NCBI GenBank assembly: GCA_024811115.1
Contig: JAKOGH010000724.1
Coordinates: 1-64,000, forward strand
Direction: 5' to 3'
DNA: 64,000 nt
Source: Terana coerulea
Taxonomy: Eukaryota > Basidiomycota > Agaricomycetes > Polyporales > Phanerochaetaceae
The position numbers were made by a program, and so were the translations under genes. This document shows positions 45,580 through 57,397 of the stretch, piece after piece. Position 1 is the first letter of the stretch; each line of letters starts with the position of its first letter. Below the pieces are notes generated by a model. The model searched no databases. It worked only from the letters and a program-made list of their open reading frames with translations, and was not told where the DNA came from.

Positions 45580-46957
45580 ATGAGCTCAGGAAGTGCTCTT
45601 CCTCGTCAAGTGCAGCCAGGCGCTGACATCAACCGTCTGCAAACGAGTTCGGCGCCCGTCGCTGAGCTATCTAACAAATTTCAGCGGAACGTTGGAGCCT
45701 TCAGAAACTTCATTGAGCCCAACGGCGAATTCTCACCCGAGAAAGGTTCGCAATCCATCTCCACGAATAATTTATCGCCCAGATCTGACTTTGCGATTCG
45801 TAGATCGGTATCACCTCTATGTGTCTTATATGTGTCGTGAGCTCGAAAGCTATCTGCTTACAGGTCCCATTCCGATTTGTTTGTAGCGTTCGCTACTCGT
45901 GCTCTCATTGCACGAAAGCTGAAGGGTCTCGACGACTTCATAGGTTTCTACTACATTTCTCCTATCTGACCCGAATTTTGTCCTCACATTGACAAATAGA
46001 TGTGACGGTAACTTCCCCAAGGATGGATTACACCTACGGTTGGCCGTTCAGCAGCGCGGACCCCTTTCCTGGTGCGGAGCATGACCCACTCTACCAAGCC
46101 AATCACTTGGGGGAGCTCTACCGTCGTGCTGACCCATCATACTCGGGCAAGTAAGTCTGCTGGCTTGCATCAGGCTATGCAGCAGATATTTAACGAGATA
46201 TCTAGGTTTACGGTGCCTGTGTTATGGGACAAGAAGAAGGGCACCATAGTGAACAACGAAAGCGCAGAAATTGTCCGCATTTTTAACTCGGCATTCAACC
46301 ACTTGCTTCCAGAAGATAAAGCCGCGGTTGATCTCTACCCTGCGAGTCTTCGCGACGAAATTGACGAAATCGAACGGTCGGTAATTGACGGCGTCAACGG
46401 TATGATACAACGTTTCCAAAGGGAAGGTCGTCGAGTGCTGAATAGTCGCATAGCTGGAGTGTACAAAGCGGGTTTCGCTGATAATCAGGACGGGCACGAT
46501 GCCGCGGTTGCAGAGCTGTTCGAGCTGCTCGACAGGCTGGAAAGCTTGTTGGAGGGGAAAGATTATGTCGTTGGGGACCGTCTGACCGAGGCGGACATAC
46601 GGCTTTTCGTCACGATCGTAAGCCCTTCCCATATCCTAACATCATCATGTAACCCATCTTCTCATGACATTGTTACTGCAGATCCGTTTTGACGTAGCCT
46701 ATCATGGTGCGTTCAAGTGCAACCTCCACACGATCCGTGAAGATTATCCCGCCATTGACCTGTGGATGCGGAAGCTGTACTGGACGAACCCTGCATTCAA
46801 GGATACATGTAACTTCGAGCATATCAAGGCTGGCTACTACGCTATCGTGAAGGTGAGTGCACTTTTGTTCAGTGTATGCGCCCGTCTGAAGAGCTTGTAG
46901 GTCAATCCTCAACGAATCGTTCCGAAAGGCCCAGAGCCGTACATTCTTCCGTTGTAA
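45580..46957 (+). CDS. Glutathionyl-hydroquinone reductase, copy 4 (intact)
   Basis: Eight exons (45580-45745, 45804-45836, 45887-45943, 46000-46150, 46206-46399, 46454-46617, 46682-46852, 46901-46957) sum to 993 bases for 330 residues, with no frame break. Start MSSGSALPRQVQPGADINRL. The catalytic region reads YHLYVSYMCPFATRA, so the family's CPW is CPF here. VLWDKKKGTIVNNESAEIVR and RLTEADIRLFVTI follow, and the C-terminus is GPEPYILPL. It should reduce glutathionyl-hydroquinones in the cytosol. It is the most diverged of the four but the only one whose frame I can follow uninterrupted, and it has its own TATA box. The Trp-to-Phe change beside the catalytic Cys may alter substrate choice. 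Confidence 0.9.
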
Positions 46958-47524
46958 CCAGTGTGTAGGATAACAGATGAATATATCGAGGAATCGTATC
47001 GCTCCGTACAAAGGATGAGAACAAACCACAGACTTCACAGGTCACTTTCCGGAAGATGTGTAAAACGGTCAGGAGGCCCAACGTAAACTTCTCTTCTTTA
47101 GCCAACACCCACCCGTCTCCTGGAATGCGGCTTCGAAAGTCTCATAGCGTGGGGACAACGATAATCATGCGGTCTTCCAATCAGCAGCTTCAATGATACT
47201 GACAGTAGTTTGCGGCAAGTTTAAATATACCAAGAACTGCCAGATCCGTGACCCCGGCCCTCTACTGCTATGCCTCACCCTGTGCACTATCGACTTCGTC
47301 CGTATCCCGCATCAAGGTTTGAACCTCCGCGCTCTCGCTCGGACGTGCATTTCGCCTGCTTTTTGCCCTGCATAGCTCGGTATTCTTTCGGCGTATGAGG
47401 GACAGCAGCTTGTGCCCATACTCTTCATCCTCGAAAATCTCGTTGAATCCCACGGACGAACGAGACTTCGTAGGAAGCTGGATAACCTCCCTGCGAGCAC
47501 ATGGATAAATGCTGAGCTCGAGAT
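46958..47524. other. Convergent 3' spacer
   Basis: Lies between the 3' ends of GSX copy 4 (+) and DUF6533 copy 4 (-). No gene recognised. Confidence 0.5.
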
Positions 47525-49213
47525 CTAAAACAGACGGGCGATAGCTGACCTTTCACCCAGTAGGCTCGTCCCTTCCTCGCCTGAGGTTGGGCTCGGGAGA
47601 CCCACGGCAAGCGGGTTGTTTGACACTCGCCTAAGCGTGTCCACAGGAGACGGCTCGAGATCGAATTGTCTGCTCAAGTCCAGCGGCGCGCCCAAGTGCC
47701 CGACTGCGGTAGACACAAACCGGCGAAGCGATGACCGCAAAGAGCTTAACGACTGGGTATCCCCAACATCCAAGTGCACTTCGCGCAGATGGAGGATGAA
47801 GTGACAAATGATGACGCTGTTTATACTGGAAAAGATGGTCAGATATTTCGACACTATGCAAGTGCGTGAAGCATCGAACCGTACAGTTGGATAAATTTGT
47901 TCCCATAGCTCAGGTTGTGTGTTGCCTATATTCGGGTTACCAGTCGTGTCGACGTGGACACCATTATCGCTCACCTTGATAGCTGTCAACGTCAGATCGA
48001 CCACGTCGCTGAACAGAAGCACGCTTCGACATGACGATGGGGTTAATCGGAGAAGAAAGATAACTTCTTTCACTCGACGTACAGAAAATGAATGGTGCCT
48101 GGTAGAGGTTATTGGTTCGAGCCTTTGCGTTGGTTGAGAAGCGAACTTACCGTCTCTCAGCACCAGCGTCGAGATGGGAACTTGAATATTCGCTAGAAGC
48201 GCTTCATGATGGATGCGGAAAGTCTTCACCCAGGTCAAGACCAGCACGGCGACACTGGTCGTTAACTCGAGAGCCCGTAAGGATATTTTGACTGTGCGTT
48301 GTTTAGGCTTTAGTGGATAACTGTAAGGCGAGGTAGGCGACGTACGTCTAGAATTCGCTCAAAATGAACAGGGAAAATGTAGAACAGCGGGAAGTACATA
48401 CGAGTATAGGGCCTTGTGGGGATGTACAAGGCACGCGCTGAGATAGATTGAGCGGTGCATCGCGAACCAATCGATGTACTGCGAAGATCAATTAGCATGG
48501 TCTTGAGATGTGATATAGGACACAGCAGGTAGCAACACTAACCCAGCTGAACGCAAATGAGCAAGAGAAAAGCAGCGCCAATGAGCTGGTGATTTGAATA
48601 TTGTGATCCCAGATCGCGTAGATCCGGCAAAGGGCAAAGGCTGTTCGCAGTAAGCACTTACTACAAGACACCTGCACAGACAAGATCATGAAATGGGACG
48701 CACTCGCAGTTGACGTTGAGAGAAGCGTTTCTAACGAAGTCTGTGCAATCATGATTGCGAAACAACTATGAATGTACGGTGAGCCGGCCTGGTTCGCACA
48801 TCATGATACGACGGCCTGAGGAGGCATGAGACTCACTCCGTTTTAGCCCAGTCTGCTAGTCCGGCTGATGCGCACATGCAGAGAATAAAGTATACAATCG
48901 AGCCATAACGACTGACGACGTAAATGATGGTTGCGGCTGAGAGCCTGTGCGGCCAAACATAGTTTTTCTCCCTGTTGACAGTCAATGCCCAATCATAAAC
49001 AGCGGCGGCTGGAAGGATGGTGCGTCAACTGAGTTATGACAAAATAGGCTGGAATGTACGGACTTAAGGTCGCAATGGACACCATGGTGCCCCTTCGCCT
49101 GGAAAGGGTGGATCAGAATGACCCACGTATCTCGCGCGCAAAACTGGCACTTTACTAACCACATGATCGTAACGAGCTCATTCATCTCGTGCTGCTTCCA
49201 CCGCGTCCGACAT
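47525..49213 (-). CDS. DUF6533 membrane protein, copy 4
   Basis: Minus strand; a likely start MSDAVEAARDE at 49213 is followed by an immediate stop in that frame, so the first junction is uncertain. Clear exons follow: VYDWALTVNREKNYVWPHRL plus SAATIIYVVSRYGSIVYFIL (DUF6533 domain), AFALCRIYAIWDHNIQITSS, and LTTSVAVLVLTWVKTFRIHH plus VPISTLVLRDG. Then come VLLFSDVVDLTLTAIK and a C-terminal exon, VIICHFILHLREVHLDVGDT then GHLGAPLDLSRQ, ending at 47525. The C-terminal GNMGE-type motif of the other copies is GHLGA here, and the tail is longer. It is the most diverged member in the window. The protein has several membrane helices; function is unknown. Confidence 0.72.
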
Positions 49214-50478
49214 TTTGCTTAGGGGTGAGTGGGCTCAAGGTCAGCCTAGGCGGTGGTGGACGGTGCTTAAGTACTTGAAGTGACGCTGAATCCGTTCGCC
49301 ATCCCTAGTATCATCATCCCGTTGATCCAAAAACTTCACGTGAGCCGTCAATATGAATGATAGAAGATGAGCTAGGAAACTCGGGGTTATTGTAGTAACT
49401 GGGTATCAGTAAACTTGCACAAAACCGCAGGCGAGAATGCAGAAGCAGTTTGGCATTTACTTTGGCGGGCCAGCTGTTAACTGAGTTCTTCAGCCACAAG
49501 ATTGGAAGAGTGCCGGCGGTCGGGCTGTGAAAAGTGTTAGAGGCACATTGATAGTTTGCGATGTAACCTACACTCAAAATAGCTTGACGAACCTTAAACT
49601 CTCAATGCGAGCGAGAGTCAAGTTCCCACGTCGAGATAAAAGCCGGTGTGCCCTCGGGGCCATGGTGGCTCCGGTCGCAACGAGGGCTATCCCAATCATC
49701 GAAGCTGTCAGCAGTCAATGTTCATCGAAGTATATAGCCTTGGCCCAATCATCTTTTTTTCTTGTTCGACAGCTGTAGGATGATGCATATGTTCAAGCTG
49801 TGCATCCCACTTGCATCCCACACTGCTTTCCACGGTGTCGGACAGCAGTGAGAAATGTACGGTATTTCGGGAGAGCTCAGTCGGCGGTTTCGTCACATCA
49901 AGATTAGAGTTTGTTTCTGAAAAAATTAGCAGCGTAAAACCAGGACCATCGTGCGTGGCGTACTCGATCCAAGATGTTCTGCAAGAGGATAAGGCACAAA
50001 GCGAGCGAGCCACAGACGTCCGACAGAGGTGTCGGCAAACGCCGATATCAACAAGGCTATCTCAGACGCCTAAACGTTAAATAATCAGAAACTTACCCCT
50101 AAAGGCAAGTACGCATCTTCGCTCCCGACACCTCAGTGCACACTGTGACCGGAGTCAGAGGACACTGACCTGATTCCTCGATTGTTTTCCACAAGAACGT
50201 TACACCACCCTCACGGAATCAACAGCACTTGCTTATGCTGCTTGTGAAGCTGCATGAACCCATAGGTACGTCGTGCAAGCACCGCGTAATATCCCTTAAG
50301 GCCTTGCGTCATGTTCGAGCTACTGACACATATTTGCTGCTTCAGCACTTGGCCCGACCGACTAAACCTCCTTTTGACACAACCTGCGGTACGATTGGAA
50401 TAAGAGAGTTTTGTAGTAAGTTGGAACTGCAGCCGTACAGCTAGCGTATCGCTGATCGACAAGCTCAGGTGCTCCAAT
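49214..50478. other. Intergenic spacer
   Basis: Upstream of DUF6533 copy 4 (-) and of the CUE gene (+). Open frames at 49527-49778, 49811-50080 (+) and 49708-50013 (-) show no domain. A T-rich run lies at about 49758. Confidence 0.4.
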
Positions 50479-52939
50479 ATGGCCGTCCTCACGCTGCCAG
50501 TGTATCCCTCCTCAAGGGCACGGGCTACGCTGTCTCCCTCGCAACTCGCCACCCTTAACAGTAAGATATCCGGAGCCGTTGCCCAGGCTCTGACTCTTCC
50601 TCCAGCAAAGCTCGATATGTCGTCTGCTGTGGCATTCGTATCATCATACGCGAAGGACCACGCTTTCACGGCTCTAGAGTCGCTAATCTGGGATTCCGAG
50701 CATGCGCAGACGAGACGAACTCAACTTTCCAAGATGTCTAGTGCGGAGCGTGCGGTGTATCAGCGGGTCCTCGCACTGGCGGAGAAAGTCATTCCCGATC
50801 TCGGTCTACAAACCGGTTATTGACTTGACAATCGTCTATGGACCAGGCAATCCCAAGCGAACCCGAGCACTGTTAACGGCGCTTGTTAACGAGTCGTCCA
50901 AGCGTTTTATTGATTTGTTGCACTCAGAGGCTGTTCCGGCCTTCACCAGTATCCTCGATTCATCTTCTCAAGGTCTGTACGGGCTCCGCAAGATCGCCCA
51001 CGTTTTTCTCGTCGCTGCTTCGTCCAGCTCCCGCAGAGATCGTCCGACCCTTCGCCAGAAGCAAAGATCTCATCCTCGCCCTGGCAAAGGCGTACGACGC
51101 CGGCCTGTCCTCCTTTGTCCGCTCCTACGGTGGACTCTCCGCTAACCGGGTTCAGGACTCGACGACGCAGCTGGACGATTGGGAGCGCATCTTCCTTGAG
51201 ACCAAGGTCGACCTTATCGACTCGCTCCATGTTATCCTGCGTACGCTCTTCAAGGACGTCGAGGAAGTGTCCTCTGAAGGCCCTCAGCTCGCTGCCCGGT
51301 GCGAAGTGGCATTCGAGATCGTTTTTGCACTTCTGGAGATCTCTGCAGCCCGCGGAGCCGGCGAAGTGCCTGTACCATTCCTCAATCAAACCATCTTGGA
51401 GGACTATCAGCATTCGTATGACCTTTCTACGATCCTAAAGGCTGCTACACGCAAGGCGGATGACCCGAGGACAGAGTTGCTGGAGTCGTCGTTACATGCC
51501 TTAGATCCCAGCACTCCCAACGACGGCGGTGCTGCAGACAGGAAGCAAAACGCCAGGCGCGTTGAAGTTGCTTATCAAGTCATCTGGAATCATGCCGGGC
51601 ATCGACAACCTGGGAAAAGGCATAGGAAGACCAGATGTGAAGGGCAAGGGCAGAGCCCAACCTGGCACCGAAACACCGGTTGCACAAAGCGACCCTGCAC
51701 TGGACGCCGCGGTTTTGCAGGTCCTCGACATCCTCCCCGAGCAGTCTCCTGACTATGTGCACTACGTCTTGTCGCACTCTGATTACGGTTACAAGGGCGA
51801 CGCGGAGCGCTCATCGGGGCACTGCTAGAAGGGACGGCACCGGTCGTGGAGGAAAGTCAGTATGCAAGTGCTCAGCCTCAAGGCCTGGCAGACACGGTGT
51901 ACACGGAAGCACCCGCCGCGCCGCTTGATGACTTCGCCCTTACAAAGTCGCGGAGGAACGTTTTCGACGAAGAAAAGCTCGACTTGTCTCAGCTTCGAGT
52001 AGGCAAGAAGAAGTACGTGACATCGATCCTTACTCGTGTATTCGTTTGTTTAGCAGCTTCCCTCCGGGCACACAGGGACGAATCAACAGCGGTACTGCAA
52101 GACCGCGCATATATCGAGCAGATGAAGGCCGAGATTCTCCGTCGGGCTGAAGCTATGTCTGACGAGGAGGAGGAAGAGGTTGAATTCACTACCGGCAATA
52201 ATAAGATTAAGGGCACTGATGTTGCTTTCGACGATGATATGGACGATGAAGGTGGTGTAAAGGTACGAGATGGGCAGCCAAGCGACGACGAAGGCAGTGA
52301 GGAGTCGGACGACGAAGATGAGGTATGTTATTCTGCTCTGCAGTATCATTCCTAACTAATGGCGATACAATCTAGCCTCGTACGGGCGCTGCGACACCAG
52401 CCAACCCGGAGACCATACTAGAGCTCGCGTATATCCGGGATCCGAAGCTGTTCGACAGAGATGGGCAGACACGGCGGGCAAAGACTCGGCAAGACCTCAA
52501 GGCTCAAACGGGATGGAGCGACGAGCAAATTGAAGGGTGGAGGATTATGTTGGAACGGAATGTAGGTCGTGCACTGCGTCCTCTACCGTCCATTGATGTA
52601 TCTTGTTTTGATACAGCCCAACAAAGACAAGATTCTTGCAAAGCACGAATTCTCGGGCAACCAGCGAGGTGCCATCCTTCCAGAGCGTCAAGGCCAGCCA
52701 CATGGCGGGGATCGGGGAGGGTCAAGAGGCGGGGCACGCGGAAGAGGAGGCGGTCGGGGACGAGGACGTGGCCGTGGAGGCGGACCTGGCCATGGGGAGA
52801 AGGCGGTAGTGGTGGGGGAGGTGACGGTGGTTCAGCGAGAGACAAAGCATGGAAAGACAAAAATAAGGCCAGCCGTGCGAACCACAACCGGAAACGCGGA
52901 CACGACAAGAAGATGGCAAGAGTGGCTGGTCCGAGCTAA
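50479..52939 (+). CDS. CUE-domain protein, ASCC2/Cue3 (Rqt3)-like
   Basis: Exon 1 opens MAVLTLPVYPSSRARATLSP at 50479. Introns are read at about 50800-50845 (PDLG to NPKRTRALLTALVNESSKRF), 50972-51028 (to APAEIVRPFARSKDLILALA), 52016-52077 and two later ones. A CUE domain sits at about 51700-51840 (VLQVLDILPEQSPDYVHYVL, then LIGALLEG), followed by FDEEKLDLSQLRVGKKK, DRAYIEQMKAEILRRAEAMS and an acidic patch. Then PKLFDRDGQTRRAKTRQDLK leads into an RGG-rich region and ends AWKDKNKASRANHNRKRGHD then KKMARVAGPS. This layout matches ASCC2/Cue3, whose CUE domain binds ubiquitin on stalled ribosomes in the ribosome-quality-control trigger complex. Three single-base frame breaks are seen at about 51525, 51810 and 52790. 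Every conserved block is present around them. Confidence 0.8.
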
Positions 52940-53468
52940 AAGGCGCTGCACCCGGTGGATGAGAATGTCAAAGGGTTTGTTTTGTAGCGTAGTCCTACAC
53001 TCGACAAGTACGTTGGCAATCATCATATATCTACGTCAATACTCCTGAGCATCAGCTGTACTTGAAGTTTCTACAGCAGAAAGTTATACCGTATTAGTTA
53101 CCGCCTCTTTCTTCGTTCGCATGCACAGGCTGTATTTACTACTTGAACCGCATCCATGTAAGTACAGTAAGTAAGTACTCTCCTACTTGCGCTCGGAAAC
53201 CTCTTGCTCGGCTCTCCGGGCCGTGGATCCGGGCTCTCGAAGATCGACAGCGCTTCGCTGGAGACACCGCTCATACCGCTCTTCCATCTCTGTAGACATG
53301 AAGCACCCGCCGAGCATCTACTATCCCAATTCTCCCACCGCGAACACCCTTTACATTCAAGCAAACCGCACTAAAATGCACCAGACCTTACCTCACCCTA
53401 GAAGGGCTCACAAGTCTCCGACTCGTACTTGAAGTTACCCTTCTCTCGCACTTGCACATCCAGAGAAC
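52940..53468. other. Intergenic spacer
   Basis: Between the CUE gene and the beta-lactamase-fold gene, both on the plus strand. No gene recognised; the last 100 bases are CT-rich promoter-type sequence. Confidence 0.5.
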
Positions 53469-55494
53469 ATGGTCTCTTTCCAGTCTGTGCTCGTTGCTTT
53501 GGCCTCTGTTACCTTTGGTGCATACTCGACCATATGGCCGTTTATTTTCAAGGCTTCTAGCAAAGCAGAGAGATTCAACTGTCGCCCGTTCCTCCCGAAG
53601 CTCTTCGTCGAAAGCCCTCCTCTGCCAAATCACCCGTCGATTCATGACGCGACCGCCAAACTAGACAACTTTCTGAATAGTCGGTTTTTGCAAGGCGACA
53701 TCGACAGCCTTTCTGTCGCCGTGGTCACGTCTGGAGGTCCGGTGTTCGAGAAGAACTGGGGCGTGGTTCGAGCCAACGAGCCGGCATCCTCACCGGCAAC
53801 GACGAGCCACTCTAGTTACCGAATCGCGTCGGTTTCAAAGCTCTTCACAGTCCTGGAGGGGAACATATTAGAGCAAAGGGGTGTACTTTCGTGGTAAGTC
53901 GTCGGTCTCGACTGTCTGCTGCCCACACCTCAGCATTGGTCGCAGGAGTGATCCTGTCGAGAAGTACCTGCCGGAGTTCAAGTACAGGCTAGATGGCTTC
54001 GCCACACCCTCTCCTTCCGATGACAGTCGCGAAGCGCCAATAACGTTGTTCCAGTTGGCGAGCCACATGTCTGGCCTGGGGAGGGACTGGCCGTCTGGCA
54101 CTGTGTCTGGCTGGCCGCACGACATGAACGGTGGCGGACCTCCGCCGACGAATGGCCTGCCCTTCCCCAGTCACGATTCTCTGTTCAAATCCATCGAAAA
54201 ACATCACCTCACTTCGCCTCCATTCGCATATCCGGCGTACTCCAATACAGGAACTGGCCTTCTCGGGTTAGCTCTTGTTGCTGCCAATCGCGCCGCTAGC
54301 AAGGATCCGTCACACGAACCCGAAAACTACGCCGATTTGATCAAGCGAGATATTTTTGAAGTTTTGAGCCTGAATGGCAGCCATTTTCTTACGACGGGGC
54401 AGAACAAGCATACCATCGTTGTCCCCTCGTTGGCACCCGAAGTCGCAGTAAGTTCGCTGTCTTGAGATAACATGAGTGGCATATACTCATGCTTCTGGCT
54501 GGTAGGATCAGGACTTTCTGGATACAATGAATCCAGCTGGCGGACAATTCTCTTCACTCTCAGACCTCGTCGCGCTGGTCGAAACCCTTCTCAACCCGTC
54601 ACACCTGAGGAGCCTACTGACACCATTCACTATGCGGAAGTGGCTGCAGACAGTACACGATTTTGATGAAGACCAATGGACGCAGATCGGCGTCATTTGG
54701 GAGATAATCAAGCGTGAAGACTTGTATGGCCGTTTGCATAAGGTCTTCTGGAAACGTAAGCACGTTGTGTATGAGCTGACGCCTTTACTCTTTCTTATAT
54801 TTTCTGTCAGTTGGCGCAATGGCAGGCTACCACAGCGCCGTCGCCATTCACCCGGATTCCCCGTACGGCGTTGTCGTCCTACTCGGTGGTCATTATCCCG
54901 ACTCTGCGAAGCTCGCGTACGATGCTTTTGACATTATGCAGCCGGCGATGGACGAGGCGCATGCTGAGCTGGCGAATGAGCTCTACGGTGGACAGTGGAT
55001 GAGCGAGGACGGAAAGAGTTCTGCATCCGTTGTCATTGAGAGGGGCACGGTGTACGTCAACCAGCTCAGGCTCAACGGTAGCGACATTCTCGCAATGTTT
55101 CGAGCCTCTAGACGACTTCCGTTAAGGTCTACGGAGCGTCGTGACGAGTTTAGGTCAGTCTGCGCATACATTAGTCTTTGAGCTCGTTTCCCTGATGTGT
55201 CAACATACCAGGCTCGACACCGGCATCCCGGGATACAACGGCAAGAAGCACATGGGCTGCTACCCGTACTGGAACGGACAGGATCTCTGGGGCCTGCGGA
55301 ACAATGCGCCGATAAATATGCTGTATTTTGCTGGCTCGAGGAAGGAGCCGGTCCTTGCATGTGCCGTCTGTCGAGGTCAAGATGTTGCGCGGCTGAGGTG
55401 GCCTTTTACGAACGTCGATGATCGCATTCCGCCCTCTCCAACAGTTAACAGTAATGCTTGGCTATGCTGGGCGATGTACCGTGTTGCGGGCTGA
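53469..55494 (+). CDS. Beta-lactamase/transpeptidase-fold serine hydrolase
   Basis: Five exons (53469-53893, 53946-54447, 54506-54755, 54811-55153, 55212-55494) sum to 1,803 bases, an uninterrupted 600-residue protein. The N-terminus (MVSFQSVLVALASVTFGAYS) is a signal peptide or anchor. The class C beta-lactamase-type motifs are visible: SxxK in SYRIASVSKLFT (about residue 121), YxN in YPAYSNTGTGLLG, and a C-terminal block AMAGYHSAVAIHPDSPYGVV in place of KTG. Fungal members are usually esterases, amidases or acyltransferases (LovD-like) rather than true beta-lactamases; the substrate here is unknown. Conserved residues before YxN (ITLFQLASHMSGL) support the fold. It lies alone between the CUE gene and a repeat-rich spacer. 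Confidence 0.88.
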
Positions 55495-57397
55495 GAGAGC
55501 GAGGCCTTCGTATTATTTGCCTCTGATGTATGCACAATATTGATTGTCTCTAATTCCAGAACTATCCCTTTAAATGACGGCTGCGGTGCCTCAAGCAAGC
55601 CTCAAGAGGCCCCAGTTGGACTGCAGGAGGCGCACGCGGAGTCCTGAGCGCCAGCCTGAGTCTCGAGACTTCGGGCAACGCATGGTGGGATCCCATGCGC
55701 TTCATGTCTTGCATCGTTATACTCCTATATTTACCCATATGGCACGAAAGTAAGTAAACTACTTACCCTGAGTCTACCACCTGGCCATCCCCCGCCTGAA
55801 TCGCTAGGTATATGTAGGTCTACTTACTGCAGTTTGATTTACTCGTCCCCAGGTCTCTCCGGGCTCACCCATGAGTTTTGATCCGCTTCGTCGAGCCGAA
55901 GGCTCGCAGCCTCTATCGCCGTCTGATGTCAGAGTCCCGGTTCAGCCCGCTTTGCCCATCGTATTATCCCTCGGAGCCTCGGGCGGTGTCCGATGATGTG
56001 TCCCGTTTATCTAACACTATAGCTACATGCTGCTGTTGGAAAATTCCGCCGTGTGTATATATACCTTAGACTAAATAGCCAGCCATCTCTCAGCTGGCAA
56101 CTTCGCGCAACGCCAGTCTGAGCTACTCCCGGAGCGAAATGAAGGGACCTCTTTCTTCGGCATTTGCTGATCCGTACTGATGTCCGTCCTAGTCCGTCTT
56201 GCTCGTCTGAACCTGCCTTAACCCTCGGAGCTTCTGGCGGTGTCAGATGCGTGTTCTGGCATGGCACACCACTGCTGTTAAATTTTTGCGAGTTCTTACA
56301 CATGTCCTCCCCTGATCCCAGTGCATATATATACCAGCTTCATCTCCCCTGTTTGTGCTGACAGCGGCATCTCTCTATCTATTTAATTTAACTTTTCTGC
56401 ATTAGCCGTCACACTATGACTCAGCCGTAGCAGTAGCAGTAACCTTGCAGTGGACACCAAGCAGACACCCTGCGGCCCGAGATAGCAAGCAGCCTCGCCC
56501 AACGCCACCCTAACCCAACGCCAGGCTAGACGCCTCCCCGGAGCGAAGCGAAGGCGCCTCTGTGAGCAAGACAATATTGCCGTGTCTCATATGTCGGTAT
56601 CCGTCTTTGAGCGCTGAGTCTCGATCGCATGCAGCTCTATCCGATGCAGATAATTCTTTTTTGTTCGGTATGCTGAGCCACGCATTTATGAATACATTGT
56701 TGCTGCGTTACACTACATTGTCATGGGACAGGATTTAGCTTTGGATGCTGACTACCTATTTTACGTGTGAAGATTGTATACTCCACGGACTGCGTCTACA
56801 TCTGGGCTCGCTTGGAATGCACCACGATTTATCCTCGGACGCGTGTGAAAGCTCCAACAAAGCGCAGTCATGTTGCTTCGAACAACAGAGCCCTTCCGAG
56901 CAGAACAGATGTCCTGATGACTATCTTGAAAAGGTGAATGCATTCCTCAAGGTCGCCAGCAAAATCTTATAAATCAAGCTGCGATCCAGCAGCGATGTTC
57001 CGCAGACGCGTAGGTTACACCATACGACGCTTCCTTCCAACCTACCAGAACAGCGGCTTTTGTACGAAGGGGAAAGACCCCTGCCCTTGGCGAAAACCAT
57101 TAGGAACTCTGTCGTAAACTATCGCTGACCCGGCGGGTTGCTTACTCGGGAGCTGACTTAGCTGGTTTTGACTTTGTTGGGACAGATGTAGGGTACGTAT
57201 ACGTGTGAACATATCTCTACCTGCGCCATGCACTGATATTTTCATCACTAGGTATACAATGTACCTATGCCAAGATCACAGCTGAGGCTCAAAACAGCAC
57301 GTCCTGTTCGCAGCACGATTCTGACTCTCGTATCCTCCTTCCACGCCCTCTTGACACCTGCTCACTCTTGTGCCCCCTCTTTATTCCGAGTCCAACT
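55495..57397. other. Spacer with imperfect repeats
   Basis: No gene recognised. At least two diverged copies of a unit with the same order of blocks are present: a CTCGGAGC then GGCGGTGTC block, a TATATATACC tract, then AACGCCAG and CCGGAGCGAA. They lie at about 55930-56150 and 56190-56560, with a partial copy near 55890. A frame at 56745-56972 is open but unassigned. Confidence 0.4.

Noticed and set aside
50702..51145. Two frame breaks in the first kilobase of the CUE gene
   Set aside because: Both disappear when short GT-AG introns are placed (gtctac...ccag and gtctgt...ccag), which join conserved text in phase. Only the three later breaks remain.
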